Source: Amycolatopsis sp. DSM 110486
GTDB lineage: Bacteria; Actinomycetota; Actinomycetes; Mycobacteriales; Pseudonocardiaceae
DNA: 64,000 bases
Direction: 5' to 3'
NCBI RefSeq assembly: GCF_019468465.1
Contig: NZ_CP080519.1
Span: forward strand, 6,007,001-6,071,000
The notes below the pieces were generated by a model that worked only from the letters and a program-made list of their open reading frames with translations, was not told the origin of the DNA and searched no databases. Of this stretch, positions 1 through 8,559 are shown in pieces (the first letter of the stretch is position 1; every line of letters starts with the position of its first letter). The translations under genes were made by a program, and so were the position numbers.

Positions 1-594
1 ATCTGCTGCACGTCGTCGAACGCGGTCGACGTGGTGGCTTCGATCCCCGCTGACCAGGAAGTTCTCTTCCTTCCCGACCAGTTCCTCGGCGCGCACGTGA
101 AGCGCATGACGGGCCGGCAGAACATGCACATCTGGGCCGGCGAGTGCCACGTCCACGCCGGCATCAACGGGGCCGAGCTGGCCGCGCGGGCCGAGGAGAA
201 CCCCGACGCCGACCTGTTCATCCACCCCGAGTGCGGCTGCGCGACGTCGGCGCTCTACCTCGCGGGCGAGGGCGTGGTGGCGCCGGAGCGGGTGAAGATC
301 CTGTCCACCGGCGACATGGTGCACGCGGCTCGGGACACGAAGGCCCGCTCGGTGCTGGTGGCGACCGAGATCGGCATGATCCACCAGCTGCGCAAGGCCG
401 CGCCGGAGATCGACTTCCGCGCGGTGAACGACCGGGCGTCCTGCCGGTACATGAAGATGATCACGCCAGCCGCGCTGCTGCGGAGCCTGCGCGAAGGCGC
501 GGACGAGGTCCACGTGGACCTCGAGACCGCCGCCAGGGCGCGGGCCTCGGTGCAGCGGATGATCGAGATCGGGCAGCCCGGCGGCGGCGAATGA
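1..594 (+). CDS. nadA: Quinolinate synthase NadA (3' part, start outside window)
   Basis: C-terminal ~197 codons of quinolinate synthase, the [4Fe-4S] enzyme that condenses iminoaspartate (from NadB) with dihydroxyacetone phosphate to give quinolinate. The frame is open from base 1, so the start lies upstream of the window. All three regions carrying cluster cysteines in this family are visible: CCTSSNA at the extreme left, HPECGCATS near base 230, and ASCRYMKM near base 440. The stop overlaps the nadB start by four bases (ATGA), so translation is probably coupled. It is the first visible gene of nadA-nadB-nadC. Confidence 0.96.
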   Translation: MCCTSSNAVDVVASIPADQEVLFLPDQFLGAHVKRMTGRQNMHIWAGECHVHAGINGAELAARAEENPDADLFIHPECGCATSALYLAGEGVVAPERVKILSTGDMVHAARDTKARSVLVATEIGMIHQLRKAAPEIDFRAVNDRASCRYMKMITPAALLRSLREGADEVHVDLETAARARASVQRMIEIGQPGGGE

Positions 595-2231
595 CCACCC
601 CGGTTAACGCTTCACAGGCGAAAACCCCGGCGTGGGAAGCCCGTGCGGACCTCGTTGTCGTGGGCAGCGGGGTGGCCGGGCTGACGGCCGCGCTGCGGGC
701 GCAGGAGCTCGGCCTGCACGTGCTCGTGGTGACCAAGGCCGCGGTGTCCGACGGCAACACGCGCTGGGCCCAGGGCGGCGTCGCGGTGGTGTTGGAAGGC
801 GAGCACGACCGCGACGACTCGGTCGCGAAGCACGCCGAAGACACCTTCACCGCGGGCGCCGGCCTGTGCGACGAGGACGCGGCACGATCGATCCTCGACG
901 GCGGCCCGGCGGCCGTGGAGTGGCTGCGGGCCAGCGGCGCTCAGTTCGACGCCGGTGCCGAAGGCTTGGCGCGCGCTCGCGAGGGCGGCCACAGCGCGTT
1001 CCGCGTGATCCACGCGGGCGGCGACGCCACAGGCGCCGAGGTGGAGCGCACGTTGGTGGCGCAGGCCGGCGACCGGCGCGTGCCGGTGCTGCAGCACCAC
1101 ATCGCGGTCGACGCGTTGCTCACGCCCGTGGGTGAGGTGGCGGGCGTGACCGTGCTGGACCGCGACGGCGTGCCCGGCGTGGTGCGGGCCTCGGCCGTGC
1201 TGCTGGCCAGCGGCGGGTTCGGCCAGCTCTACCAGGCGACGTCCAACCCGGAGATCGCGACCGGCGACGGTCTCGCCCTTGCCTTGCGGGCGGGCGCGAC
1301 CGTGGCCGACGTCGAGTTCGTGCAGTTCCACCCCACGGTGCTCTACACGCCGGGGGCTCGTGGCCGGTGCCCGCTCGTCACCGAGGCCGTTCGCGGTGAG
1401 GGAGCCACGCTCGTCGACGGCGCCGGCCAGTCGGTGATGGCCGGCGTGCACCCGCTGGGCGACCTGGCGCCGCGCGACGTCGTGTCGGCCGCGATCACCC
1501 GGCGGATGGGGCTGGCGCCGGGCGGGGTCGACGACCACGTTTTCCTCGACGCCACCGGCATTTCCGGCTTCGCGAAGCGGTTCCCGACCGTGCACGCGGC
1601 CTGCGCGGTGCTGGGCCTCGACCCGGCCGTGGACGCGATCCCGGTGACACCCGCGGCGCACTTCGCGTGCGGCGGAGTGGTGACCACTGTGGACGGACGG
1701 TCGAGCGTCACCGGGCTGTACGCGGCGGGCGAGGTGGCCCGCACCGGGCTGCACGGAGCCAACCGGCTGGCGTCCAACAGCCTGCTCGAAGGCCTCGTGG
1801 TGGGGCACCGCGTGGCGCAGGCCGTGGCCGCCGACCTCGCGGCCGGGCTGCTGCCGGACCCGTCGCGTGGGCGCTTGCCCTCGCGGACGTCGGCGCCGGC
1901 GGCCGAGCGCGACGCTTTGCAGCGCGTGATGAGCCGCTACGCCGCGATCGGCCGCGACGCCGATGGCCTGGCGGCGGCGGGTTCCGTGCTGGACCTGTCC
2001 ACGCAGGACAGTCCGTTGTGGACGCACGTGGCCGTGGAGGACGCGGCGCTCACCGTGGTGGCGCAGGCGCTGCTCGCCGCGGCGGCGCGGCGCACCGAAT
2101 CGCGCGGCTGCCACGTGCGGTCCGATTTTCCCGAGCGGGCAGAGGGCTGGCGGCGCAGCCAGCTCATCCGGCTCAGCCCTTCCGGCCAGCCCGTGCTGGC
2201 CGACCCGATCGCTCTGGAAGGTGTGGCATGA
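591..2231 (+). CDS. nadB: L-aspartate oxidase NadB
   Basis: FAD-dependent oxidation of L-aspartate to iminoaspartate, the substrate of NadA; 546 residues, normal for the family. The N-terminus has the dinucleotide-binding signature [16 protein letters not shown] (about residues 20-35), then [29 protein letters not shown] near residue 395 is typical of the succinate dehydrogenase/fumarate reductase flavoprotein family. The ATG at 591 overlaps the nadA stop and matches the family N-terminus. An open extension to 144 exists but is only nadA read out of frame. The stop overlaps the nadC ATG by four bases. Confidence 0.96.
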   Translation: MTTPVNASQAKTPAWEARADLVVVGSGVAGLTAALRAQELGLHVLVVTKAAVSDGNTRWAQGGVAVVLEGEHDRDDSVAKHAEDTFTAGAGLCDEDAARSILDGGPAAVEWLRASGAQFDAGAEGLARAREGGHSAFRVIHAGGDATGAEVERTLVAQAGDRRVPVLQHHIAVDALLTPVGEVAGVTVLDRDGVPGVVRASAVLLASGGFGQLYQATSNPEIATGDGLALALRAGATVADVEFVQFHPTVLYTPGARGRCPLVTEAVRGEGATLVDGAGQSVMAGVHPLGDLAPRDVVSAAITRRMGLAPGGVDDHVFLDATGISGFAKRFPTVHAACAVLGLDPAVDAIPVTPAAHFACGGVVTTVDGRSSVTGLYAAGEVARTGLHGANRLASNSLLEGLVVGHRVAQAVAADLAAGLLPDPSRGRLPSRTSAPAAERDALQRVMSRYAAIGRDADGLAAAGSVLDLSTQDSPLWTHVAVEDAALTVVAQALLAAAARRTESRGCHVRSDFPERAEGWRRSQLIRLSPSGQPVLADPIALEGVA

Positions 2232-3127
2232 CCGAGTTGTTCCCGTTTTCCGACGCCGTCTCACGCGCCCTCGTGGACGCGGGGCTCGAGGTCGCCGACG
2301 TCCGCCGCGTGGTGACCACGGCGCTCGAAGAGGACCTGCGGTACGGGCCGGACGCCACCACGGCGTCGACGGTCCCGGCCGACGCGCGCGCGGTTGCCGA
2401 GCTGACCCCGCGTTCGCCAGGTGTCGTGGCCGGGCTGCCTGTGGCCCTGGCGGTGTTCGACGCGGTGCTGGGTTCGGACTACGAGGTGGTGTCCAGCCGG
2501 CCCGACGGGTCGCGGGTGGCGGCGGGCGAGCCCGCGCTCGCGGTGCGGGGCACCGTACGCGGCCTCCTGACGGCCGAGCGGACGGCCCTGAACCTCGTCT
2601 GCCGCCTCTCGGGCATCGCGACGGCGACCGCCCGGTGGGTGTCCGAAGTGGAGGGTTCGGGCACGGCGATCCGCGACACCCGCAAGACGACGCCGGGCCT
2701 GCGGTTGCTGGAGAAGTACGCCGTGCGTTGCGGTGGCGGCGTGAACCACCGCATGGGTCTGGGCGACGCCGTGCTGATCAAGGACAACCACGTCGTCGCC
2801 GCGGGTTCCGTCACGGCCGCGCTGGCGGCGGCGCGCGAGCACGCGCCGGAGCTGGCGTGCGAGGTGGAGGTCGACAACCTGGCGCAGCTGGAGGAGGCGC
2901 TCGCCGCGGGCGCCGACGAGGTTCTGCTGGACAACTTCACGCCGCAGGACTGCGCGAAGGCCGTGGAGCGGCGCAACGCCGTTTCGCCGAAAACGCGGCT
3001 GGAATCCTCTGGTGGCCTCACCCTCGACCGTGCTAAGGCCTACGCTGAGTCCGGTGTGGACTACTTCGCGGTGGGGGCGCTCACGCACTCCTCGCCCGCG
3101 TTGGACCTTGGGATGGACCTGCGCTGA
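2228..3127 (+). CDS. nadC: Nicotinate-nucleotide pyrophosphorylase (carboxylating) NadC
   Basis: Converts quinolinate and PRPP to nicotinate mononucleotide, CO2 and pyrophosphate, the last de novo step before NAD assembly. 299 residues, the usual length. Substrate-binding signatures are present: TRKTTPGLRLLEKYA followed by GGGVNHRMGL around residues 140-170, KDNH shortly after, and EVEVDN, LLDNF and ESSGG in the barrel. The start at 2228 overlaps the nadB stop (ATGA). It closes the nad operon; the following mycosin-like gene has its own promoter-like sequence. Confidence 0.96.
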   Translation: MTELFPFSDAVSRALVDAGLEVADVRRVVTTALEEDLRYGPDATTASTVPADARAVAELTPRSPGVVAGLPVALAVFDAVLGSDYEVVSSRPDGSRVAAGEPALAVRGTVRGLLTAERTALNLVCRLSGIATATARWVSEVEGSGTAIRDTRKTTPGLRLLEKYAVRCGGGVNHRMGLGDAVLIKDNHVVAAGSVTAALAAAREHAPELACEVEVDNLAQLEEALAAGADEVLLDNFTPQDCAKAVERRNAVSPKTRLESSGGLTLDRAKAYAESGVDYFAVGALTHSSPALDLGMDLR

Positions 3128-3132
3128 ACCTG

Positions 3133-3183
3133 TTGCCGCGGCGCCCGCTCGACTAGAATCCCGTTGTCGGACAGCGAGATTCT
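3133..3183 (+). promoter_or_regulatory. Promoter with overlapping 29-bp imperfect dyad
   Basis: A -10-like TAGAAT lies at 3154-3159 with a weak -35-like TTGCCG at 3133-3138 (15-base spacing, short). A dyad centred on 3169 spans 3155-3183: outer arms AGAATC and GATTCT, inner arms TGTC and GACA, 12 of 14 pairs matching. It overlaps the -10 and the likely transcription start, 16 bases before the GTG of the mycosin-like gene, which is the position expected for a repressor operator. No binding protein is evident. Confidence 0.4.
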
Positions 3184-3199
3184 CCGGGAGGGTGCCGCG

Positions 3200-4372
3200 G
3201 TGAGGTGGCCAGCCGTCTTCGCCGTGGCCGGTCTCGTGGCCGTGTCTTCCCTGTCTTCCGTCGGAGTCGCCGGGTCCGCGAGCGCGGTGGGGGCGTGCGC
3301 GAACCCGTCCGGCACCTACACCGGCGCCGTGTCGTGGGGCCAGCGGCTCGTCGACCCGCAGCGCCTGTGGCCGCTCACGCGCGGGGACGGCCAGGTCGTG
3401 GCCGTGATCGGCACCGGCATCGACGCGCAGAACGGCCAGTTCGCGCCCGGCCAGGTCCTCACCGGCCCCGGAACGGCCCCGTCCGACTGCGACGGCCGCG
3501 GCACCATCGCCGCGGGGATCGTCGCCGCGCAGCCTTCGGGGGAAACGACTTTCGTCGGCGTCGCACCGGGCGCGAAGCTCGTGCCGCTGCAATACGTCGA
3601 CGCTTCGTCCCACGACGGCGGCGACCCGGGCGCTCTGGCGGGCGCCATGAACACGGCCCTCGACCGGGGCGCGGGGGTTTTGCTCATCGCGGTGCCGGCG
3701 GCTTTCGACAGCCCGGCTTTGGACGCGGCGGTCGCGCGCGCCCATTCCCGCGGCGCCGTCGTGGTCTCCGCCGCGGCCGCCACCCAGCAGGGCGCGCACA
3801 CCTATCCCACCGCTTCGTCGGGTGTACTCGCCGTCGGCTCCACGAACCAGGCGGGCGCCCCGGTCCAGACCGAAGCCGGCGACTACCTCGGCGTCGCCGC
3901 CCCGGGCGCCGACCTCGTCAGCACCTCGGCCGGCGCGGGCGGCGCCGTCGCGCACCGCTGGCCGGTGACGGACCCGGGCCTGGCCGCTGCGTACGTCGCC
4001 GGCGTCGCCGCCCTGGTGCGCGCCGCCCACCCGGACTTCACGGGCGACCAGGTCGTGACCCGCTTGACGCTGACGGCCTCGCGCCCTCCGTCGGGCGGCC
4101 ACGACCCTCGCCGGGGCTGGGGCGTCGTGGACGCCTACGCCGCCGTCTCGTCGACGCTGCCCGCTTCCGTCGCGGGCCCGGGCGGCTCGGTCGCTCCGAT
4201 TGCTTTGCCTGCGGTCGTCCCTGCCCCGGCCCCCGTTGACGCCGGTGTGGACATCCCCGCCGCCGCCATCGCCCTCGGCGGGGTCGTCCTGGCCGCCGCC
4301 GCGGGCCTCGCCGTCGCCACCGTGCGCCGCGGCCGCCGCCGCTCGTGGCGCGCCTCCCGGTTCGGGTCTTGA
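3200..4372 (+). CDS. Mycosin-like (MycP) subtilisin-fold protein lacking the catalytic residues
   Basis: 390 residues with the architecture of type VII secretion mycosins: signal peptide (residues 1-30), S8 fold, Ala/Pro-rich linker and one C-terminal TM helix (about 350-370) with a basic tail. The start is GTG 3200, with AGGG seven or more bases upstream; an in-frame TTG at 3164 would spoil the signal peptide. Every catalytic position is changed. The Asp motif reads VAVIGTGID (Gly71), the His motif CDGRGT (Arg100), the Ser motif TDPGLAAAYVAG (Gly260), and the oxyanion Asn region SAAAAT. It is probably a structural pseudo-protease; work on mycobacterial MycP indicates these proteins stabilise the ESX membrane complex independently of proteolysis. 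It lies directly after nadC. Confidence 0.85.
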   Translation: MRWPAVFAVAGLVAVSSLSSVGVAGSASAVGACANPSGTYTGAVSWGQRLVDPQRLWPLTRGDGQVVAVIGTGIDAQNGQFAPGQVLTGPGTAPSDCDGRGTIAAGIVAAQPSGETTFVGVAPGAKLVPLQYVDASSHDGGDPGALAGAMNTALDRGAGVLLIAVPAAFDSPALDAAVARAHSRGAVVVSAAAATQQGAHTYPTASSGVLAVGSTNQAGAPVQTEAGDYLGVAAPGADLVSTSAGAGGAVAHRWPVTDPGLAAAYVAGVAALVRAAHPDFTGDQVVTRLTLTASRPPSGGHDPRRGWGVVDAYAAVSSTLPASVAGPGGSVAPIALPAVVPAPAPVDAGVDIPAAAIALGGVVLAAAAGLAVATVRRGRRRSWRASRFGS

Positions 4373-4377
4373 TTCCC

Positions 4378-4737
4378 GTGCCTCAAGGCCGCGTCCTGGT
4401 CATCGGCTTGGACCCCACCCGGCTCGACGGCTGGGACCCCGCCCCGGTCCAGGCCGCCATCGTGCGCGGCCAGGCCACTTTCGCCACCCACGGCCTGGAA
4501 TCCGACCTCTGCCTCGTCGCCCCGGACGACAATCCGTTGTCTGCCATCGAATCCGCTCTGACCCGAGCCGACTACGCCTGCGTCGTCATCGGCGGCGGCA
4601 TCCGCGGCTACGAGCCTTTGCTGGAACTCTTCGAGCAGGTCGTCAACCTCGTCCACCGCCTCGCGCCCGCCGCGGCCATCGCCTTCAACCGCACACCCGA
4701 AGACACCGCCGAAGCGGCCCTGCGCTGGCTGCGTTAG
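4378..4737 (+). CDS. Conserved-looking small cytoplasmic protein, function unknown
   Basis: 119 residues if started at GTG 4378, six bases after the mycosin-like stop; an in-frame GTG at 4345 would overlap that gene. The N-terminus GRVLVIGLDPTRLDGWDP and the later CVVIGGGIRGYEPLLELFEQ give an alternating beta-strand/helix pattern resembling a small Rossmann or receiver-like fold. There is no TM segment or signal peptide. I recognise the style from other actinobacterial hypothetical proteins but no function. It is probably co-transcribed with the mycosin-like gene and ends 30 bases from the convergent operon. Confidence 0.7.
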   Translation: MPQGRVLVIGLDPTRLDGWDPAPVQAAIVRGQATFATHGLESDLCLVAPDDNPLSAIESALTRADYACVVIGGGIRGYEPLLELFEQVVNLVHRLAPAAAIAFNRTPEDTAEAALRWLR

Positions 4738-4767
4738 CTCCGCGGGGTCGGCGTGACGCCCGGTGAT

Positions 4768-5130
4768 TCAGACCGGCACCACGCAGCGCGTCGAGCCGAT
4801 GATCGCCACCCCGCCGCCGGCGCGGGCGACGTGGACGGTGAAGTCGGCGCCGTCGCGGTTGAAGCGGGCGATGAGTTCACGGGGGGTGCTGCGGTCGTGC
4901 GCGGACCAGCCCGCGGCTTCCAGCGAGGGCAGCACGGACTCCGCCAGCCGGTGTTCCGCGTCGCCGCAGTGGTCGAGTCGGACGCCGTACTGCCAGCACA
5001 CCAGGGTGCCCGGGTGGGCGGGGTCGCAGTCGAGCTCGCCGGCGACGGTGGGGGTCACGTCGGGGCCGAAGGTGGCGGCGACGTCGTCGATGACGGCCGT
5101 GAGCTCGTGGGCCAGCAGCGAGAGGGTCAT
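4768..5130 (-). CDS. Small protein encoded last in the ESX operon
   Basis: 120-residue acidic protein of unknown function; last gene of the leftward type VII operon. Its ATG (5130) overlaps the stop of the upstream alpha/beta hydrolase by four bases, so the two are probably translated as a unit. The sequence begins MTLSLLAHELTAVIDDVAAT and has three cysteines in the first half (DCDP, LVCWQY, DHCGD) and one near the end. No signal peptide or TM helix. Tight coupling to a putative exported hydrolase makes an immunity or chaperone role possible; this is inference from position only. Confidence 0.75.
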   Translation of the reverse strand: MTLSLLAHELTAVIDDVAATFGPDVTPTVAGELDCDPAHPGTLVCWQYGVRLDHCGDAEHRLAESVLPSLEAAGWSAHDRSTPRELIARFNRDGADFTVHVARAGGGVAIIGSTRCVVPV

Positions 5131-6428
5131 CGCTGCACCCCCGGCACCGTCGTGAGCGCGCCGCCGGTGAGGACGCCGTAGATGTTGGTCCACGAGTCGG
5201 AGCCGGGCTTGAGCACGTCGCTGTGCGAGGACAGGCCCCAGAGCTCGTTGCCGGCCGCGTCGTTGCCCGTCGTGAGGTCGGTGACGCCCGGGAACGTGTC
5301 GGGGTCGGCGCCGTGGCCGATGCCGGTCCACTCGGCGCCCCAGGCGTTGCCTTGGGCGAGCACGATGGGGTCGAGCGGCGCCGTCATCGAGAAGCGCTGC
5401 ACGCCCGCCTGGCTCGCGGGCAGGTCGGCCGGGTTCCAGACGCCGTGGCCCATGCCCGCAGACTCGACGTGCAGCACGCGGTCGACGGCCAGGCCTTGTG
5501 AATCGGCCAATCCGACGGTCGCGCCGCCGTAGCTGTGGCCGATGGCGGTGATGGTCGCGGCGCCGCCGGTCTGGGTGTCGACCTGGCCGCGCAGTTCGTC
5601 GCCGAACGTCTTGAGGTCCGGGGCCATCGCCTGCGCGTAGCTCGCGTCCGGGCCCTCGACCAGGGGGTTCTGCGGGAAGTCGCCGTCGGCCCACACGACC
5701 ATCGCCGTGCGGCCCGTCGGGTCGGCGGCCACGAGGCTGCGGCCGAGGTCGGCGTAGCCCTGGAAGTTGTCCAGCCGCGTGTTCACACCCGGCACGAACA
5801 GCCCGACGTTGCGCGTCCCCGGCTGGATCGAGCCCACGAGCTCGGCGATCCGGCCGTCGGCCGCGGGGTCGAACCGCAGGATCTGGCGGTTGTTCGCCAG
5901 AATGTCCTGGTACAGCGCGATCCTCCGCTGCGAGCTCGCGATGTCGTCGGCGCTGCCGCCAGAAGACTGAAGCTGTTGCAAACGCGTCTGCTCCGCCGTC
6001 AGCGCGTCCGAAACCTTGGTGCGGTTCGCAGCGATCGCATTCGCCCAGGTCCCGCTCGCCGCCGCCCCGACGGGGCCGCTCACCGCCGGCAGCGGATCCT
6101 CCGGCAGCAGCGACCGGTACGAAGCCGCCACCTGCTCGTCCGTGCGCCGGTAGCCCGCGGCCGACGCGGTGAGCCCGTTCTGCAGCACCTTCGCGCGCTG
6201 CACCTGTCCGTCGATCTTCTCGCCGAGCTCGGACAACGTCTTCTTCAACGTGGCGGCGCAGTCCGCCGAAGCGGACACCTGGCCGAAGGCCGTGGCGGGC
6301 ACGGAAACCCCCGCCACGGCCTTCTGCGCCGTCTCGAGCGCGCCCGCGCGGCCGCCCAGGTCCGCCGCGGCCGCGTCGAGCTTGGCGGGAGCGACCCGGT
6401 AACCCCCGGAGTCCACTGCAGCAGTCAC
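5127..6428 (-). CDS. Alpha/beta hydrolase with ESX-like N-terminal domain (DUF1023 type)
   Basis: 433 residues in two parts. Residues 1-110 are alpha-helical and end in Y93-R-R-T-D97, matching the YxxxD/E type VII export motif, so this is likely an ESX-exported enzyme. Residues ~190-420 are an alpha/beta hydrolase of the DUF1023 type, with nucleophile motif IGHSYGG (Ser299) and late acidic/His candidates (SMTAPLDPI, GLSSHSDVL). The substrate cannot be inferred. No Sec signal. Its stop overlaps the downstream 120-residue gene, and the PPE-like gene lies 16 bases upstream. It may be an effector, lipase or esterase acting outside the cell. Confidence 0.85.
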   Translation of the reverse strand: MTAAVDSGGYRVAPAKLDAAAADLGGRAGALETAQKAVAGVSVPATAFGQVSASADCAATLKKTLSELGEKIDGQVQRAKVLQNGLTASAAGYRRTDEQVAASYRSLLPEDPLPAVSGPVGAAASGTWANAIAANRTKVSDALTAEQTRLQQLQSSGGSADDIASSQRRIALYQDILANNRQILRFDPAADGRIAELVGSIQPGTRNVGLFVPGVNTRLDNFQGYADLGRSLVAADPTGRTAMVVWADGDFPQNPLVEGPDASYAQAMAPDLKTFGDELRGQVDTQTGGAATITAIGHSYGGATVGLADSQGLAVDRVLHVESAGMGHGVWNPADLPASQAGVQRFSMTAPLDPIVLAQGNAWGAEWTGIGHGADPDTFPGVTDLTTGNDAAGNELWGLSSHSDVLKPGSDSWTNIYGVLTGGALTTVPGVQR

Positions 6429-6444
6429 CGAGCCGTCCTCCCGA

Positions 6445-7746
6445 TCAGTAGGTTTCCGGCTCTTCGCCGATCACCGACGGAGCCACGGGCGCCTGCTGGC
6501 CCCATACGTTCTCCGTCTCCACGAGCCACGCCGGGATCCGCCGTCCGGAGCCCATGTCACCGCCGGCTCCCATGCCCATCGGCATCATGGGCATCATCGG
6601 CATCGCGCTCTTCGCCGCCGCGCCCGCGGCACCGGCCGCGCCGCCCGCGAGTCCACTGAGGACGTTCGAAGCGCCGCCGTCGCCCGCGAGGCCGGAGTGC
6701 GCCGCCGGGGCGTCGCTGCCGCCGGAAAGGCCGCCGCCGCCGGGGATTCCGCCGCCGTCGAGCGAAGGCGCGTCACCGCCGCCGATCGGGATGCCGCCGC
6801 CGGCACCGCCCTCGGTGCCCGCGCCGCCACCGAGCTTCGTGCCCGCCGGCTCGTCCTTCTTGTCGTCGGAGTCCTTTCCGGACGCCCACGAAGGCACCTT
6901 CGGCATGATCGAGCCGAACCGCCCGAACGCCGCCGCCGAAGCCGCCGCGAGACCCGCGGTGAACATGTCGCCGAACAGCGGACTGCCCGAAGTCGCCGGG
7001 TCCGAGCCCGGAGCCCCCGGTGCGCCCGCCACCGAGCCGTCGGCCGGCAGCGGATGCGAGTCGTCTGGGGTGCCGACGACGAGACCCGGGTCGGCCAGGC
7101 CGTTGCCGGTCGCACCGCCACCGGACGCGCCGCCGCCGGCCGGGGGAGCGGCCGGCGTGTCGACCGCGTTGGGCGAGACGGGGATCGAGTCCTCGGCGGT
7201 GGTGTAGTTCGTGGCCAGGTTGGTCATGACCACGATCGCCTTGGCGTGCGCGGAACCCGCGGCGTTCGCGGCCTGCTGCTGCGCCTCGACGTCGGCGATC
7301 GCCTGCTGCCGCTGCTGGGCCGCGGCGGCGAGAGTGGCCGGCGACGAGTCGGACGGCAGCAACGGCGGGTTCACGGCCAGCGCGACCTGGCCGGGCGAGA
7401 CGTCGGGCACCGAGACCGGCGGCGGCATCTCGGCCTTGGCCTTCACGAGCGCGTCGGCAGCGTCCTCGAGCATGTGCTGCATGCCCTGCGCGGTCTGCGC
7501 GACCTTGCGGATGCCGCCGACGAGGTCGGTGATCATGTGCGAGTACTGGTCCGCCGCGCCGCCGGTCCACTCGCCCGAGAAGTCCGACAGCTCCTTCGAC
7601 AGGTTCTCGGCCTGCTCGTGCAGCCCGATCGCGGTGGAGTTCCACTGGTCGGCCGCGGCCTGGGCGCTGCTGGGGTCACCGGCCTGCAGCATCGCGTACA
7701 GCTGCTGGTGCGTGTACGCGGCGAAGTTGGTGTGCGCCCCGCTCAT
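6445..7746 (-). CDS. PPE-like type VII secretion substrate
   Basis: 433 residues. The N-terminal ~180 residues are a WXG/PPE-type helical domain with SGEWTGGAADQY (W-T-G) near residue 60 and Y-T-T-A-E, a YxxxE export motif, near the end of the helical part. A long Gly/Ala/Pro-rich region follows, with a Met-rich patch and a conserved-looking tail (IPAWLVETENVWGQ). Such proteins are normally exported as heterodimers with a small partner; the EspC-like gene that overlaps it upstream (four bases) is the natural candidate. It belongs to the leftward ESX operon. Confidence 0.85.
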   Translation of the reverse strand: MSGAHTNFAAYTHQQLYAMLQAGDPSSAQAAADQWNSTAIGLHEQAENLSKELSDFSGEWTGGAADQYSHMITDLVGGIRKVAQTAQGMQHMLEDAADALVKAKAEMPPPVSVPDVSPGQVALAVNPPLLPSDSSPATLAAAAQQRQQAIADVEAQQQAANAAGSAHAKAIVVMTNLATNYTTAEDSIPVSPNAVDTPAAPPAGGGASGGGATGNGLADPGLVVGTPDDSHPLPADGSVAGAPGAPGSDPATSGSPLFGDMFTAGLAAASAAAFGRFGSIMPKVPSWASGKDSDDKKDEPAGTKLGGGAGTEGGAGGGIPIGGGDAPSLDGGGIPGGGGLSGGSDAPAAHSGLAGDGGASNVLSGLAGGAAGAAGAAAKSAMPMMPMMPMGMGAGGDMGSGRRIPAWLVETENVWGQQAPVAPSVIGEEPETY

Positions 7747-8141
7747 GCGTCCGTCCCCCCGGAGTTGTTCGAGCCACCGGACCCGAGGCCCAGCAGCGAA
7801 AGCAGCGGATCGAGCAGCCCGGTCTCGCTGCCCGACTGGTGCAGGTCGCCGGCCACCGACTGGTCCGCCTGCTCGTAACCGTCGGCGACGGTGGTGGTCA
7901 CGTCCTGCGCGAACGTGATCGCGCTGCGGACCTGTTCGAGCAGCCCCCGCATCTCCGCGACGGCGGCGCGGTGGGCGTCGACGAGCGAGCCGGCTTCCCC
8001 GAACTCCCCGAACAGCAGCGGGTGGTCGCCGAGCGTGCTGAGGAAGTCGTTGGGCTTGGACATCGCGTGGATCTGGGTTTCCAGTTCCCGCACGAAGTCC
8101 TTCAGCGATTCGAGGTGAACGTAGTACGACTGGTCGTGCAT
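7743..8141 (-). CDS. EspC-like / WXG100-superfamily small protein
   Basis: 132 residues, mostly amphipathic helix, with a Gly/Ser-rich tail. Y-E-Q-A-D in VADGYEQADQSV, near residue 95, fits the YxxxD export motif, placed after the second helix as in EspC-type proteins. There is no W-x-G. The ATG at 8141 was chosen because it gives a start (MHDQSYYVHLESL) in keeping with the helical domain; the longer open frame is antisense noise over the ESX pair. Its stop overlaps the PPE-like start, suggesting a stoichiometric complex. Confidence 0.82.
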   Translation of the reverse strand: MHDQSYYVHLESLKDFVRELETQIHAMSKPNDFLSTLGDHPLLFGEFGEAGSLVDAHRAAVAEMRGLLEQVRSAITFAQDVTTTVADGYEQADQSVAGDLHQSGSETGLLDPLLSLLGLGSGGSNNSGGTDA

Positions 8142-8184
8142 CGGTCCCGGCCCTCTCGTGCATAACGGACGCTGGAAAGCCGGC

Positions 8185-8220
8185 CGGCCGGTGCGAGCGG
8201 GGGGTTTCCCGCACCGGCCG
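8185..8220 (-). terminator. Intercistronic hairpin between ESX pair and downstream genes
   Basis: Perfect 11-bp inverted repeat (CGGCCGGTGCG at 8185-8195, CGCACCGGCCG at 8210-8220) with a 14-base loop, in the 97-base gap between the ESX-like gene ending at 8239 and the EspC-like gene starting at 8141. No U-tract follows on the transcribed strand, so it is better read as an attenuating or mRNA-protecting hairpin than a full terminator. It would let the ESX pair accumulate above the rest of the operon. Confidence 0.5.
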
Positions 8221-8238
8221 ACCGACGTCGGGAGCGGA

Positions 8239-8538
8239 TCAGGCGAACAGACCCTGGTTGCGGTTCTCCAGCTGCGACTGCAGGTCGTGGGCGTCGCCCA
8301 CCTTGCCGCCGAACTGCGCGATGATCGCGACGATGTCGGCGGTGGCCTGCCGCAGCCGCGTCTCGGCCGCACGGGCGGCCTCACCGGCGGAGCTGCCGGA
8401 GGCGTACCACGTGGCCGTGATCGGCTGGAGGTTCTGGTGCAGCTGCTCGAGCTGCGAGGTCAGTGCCTTGGCCTTGGCGGCCAGCGACGCCGAGCTGTAC
8501 TGCAGCGCGGCGAAGTTGATTTCGACGACGTCAGCCAT
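8239..8538 (-). CDS. ESAT-6-like WXG100-family protein (degenerate WXG)
   Basis: 99 residues, the classic size of WXG100 proteins: two helices joined by a turn around residues 43-50. The turn reads TWYASGSSAGEAA, so W is kept but the Gly two positions later is Ala (W-Y-A). It forms the natural heterodimer partner of the 114-residue protein encoded 21 bases upstream. No YxxxD motif, which in other ESX pairs is carried by only one partner. Expected to be exported through the Ecc complex encoded nearby. Confidence 0.85.
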   Translation of the reverse strand: MADVVEINFAALQYSSASLAAKAKALTSQLEQLHQNLQPITATWYASGSSAGEAARAAETRLRQATADIVAIIAQFGGKVGDAHDLQSQLENRNQGLFA

Positions 8539-8559
8539 CTTGCCGGTCCTCTCCGTGAC

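Noticed and set aside
144..590. N-terminal extension of NadB
   Set aside because: Arg/Pro-rich out-of-frame reading of nadA; the homologous protein begins at ATG 591, which overlaps the nadA stop.
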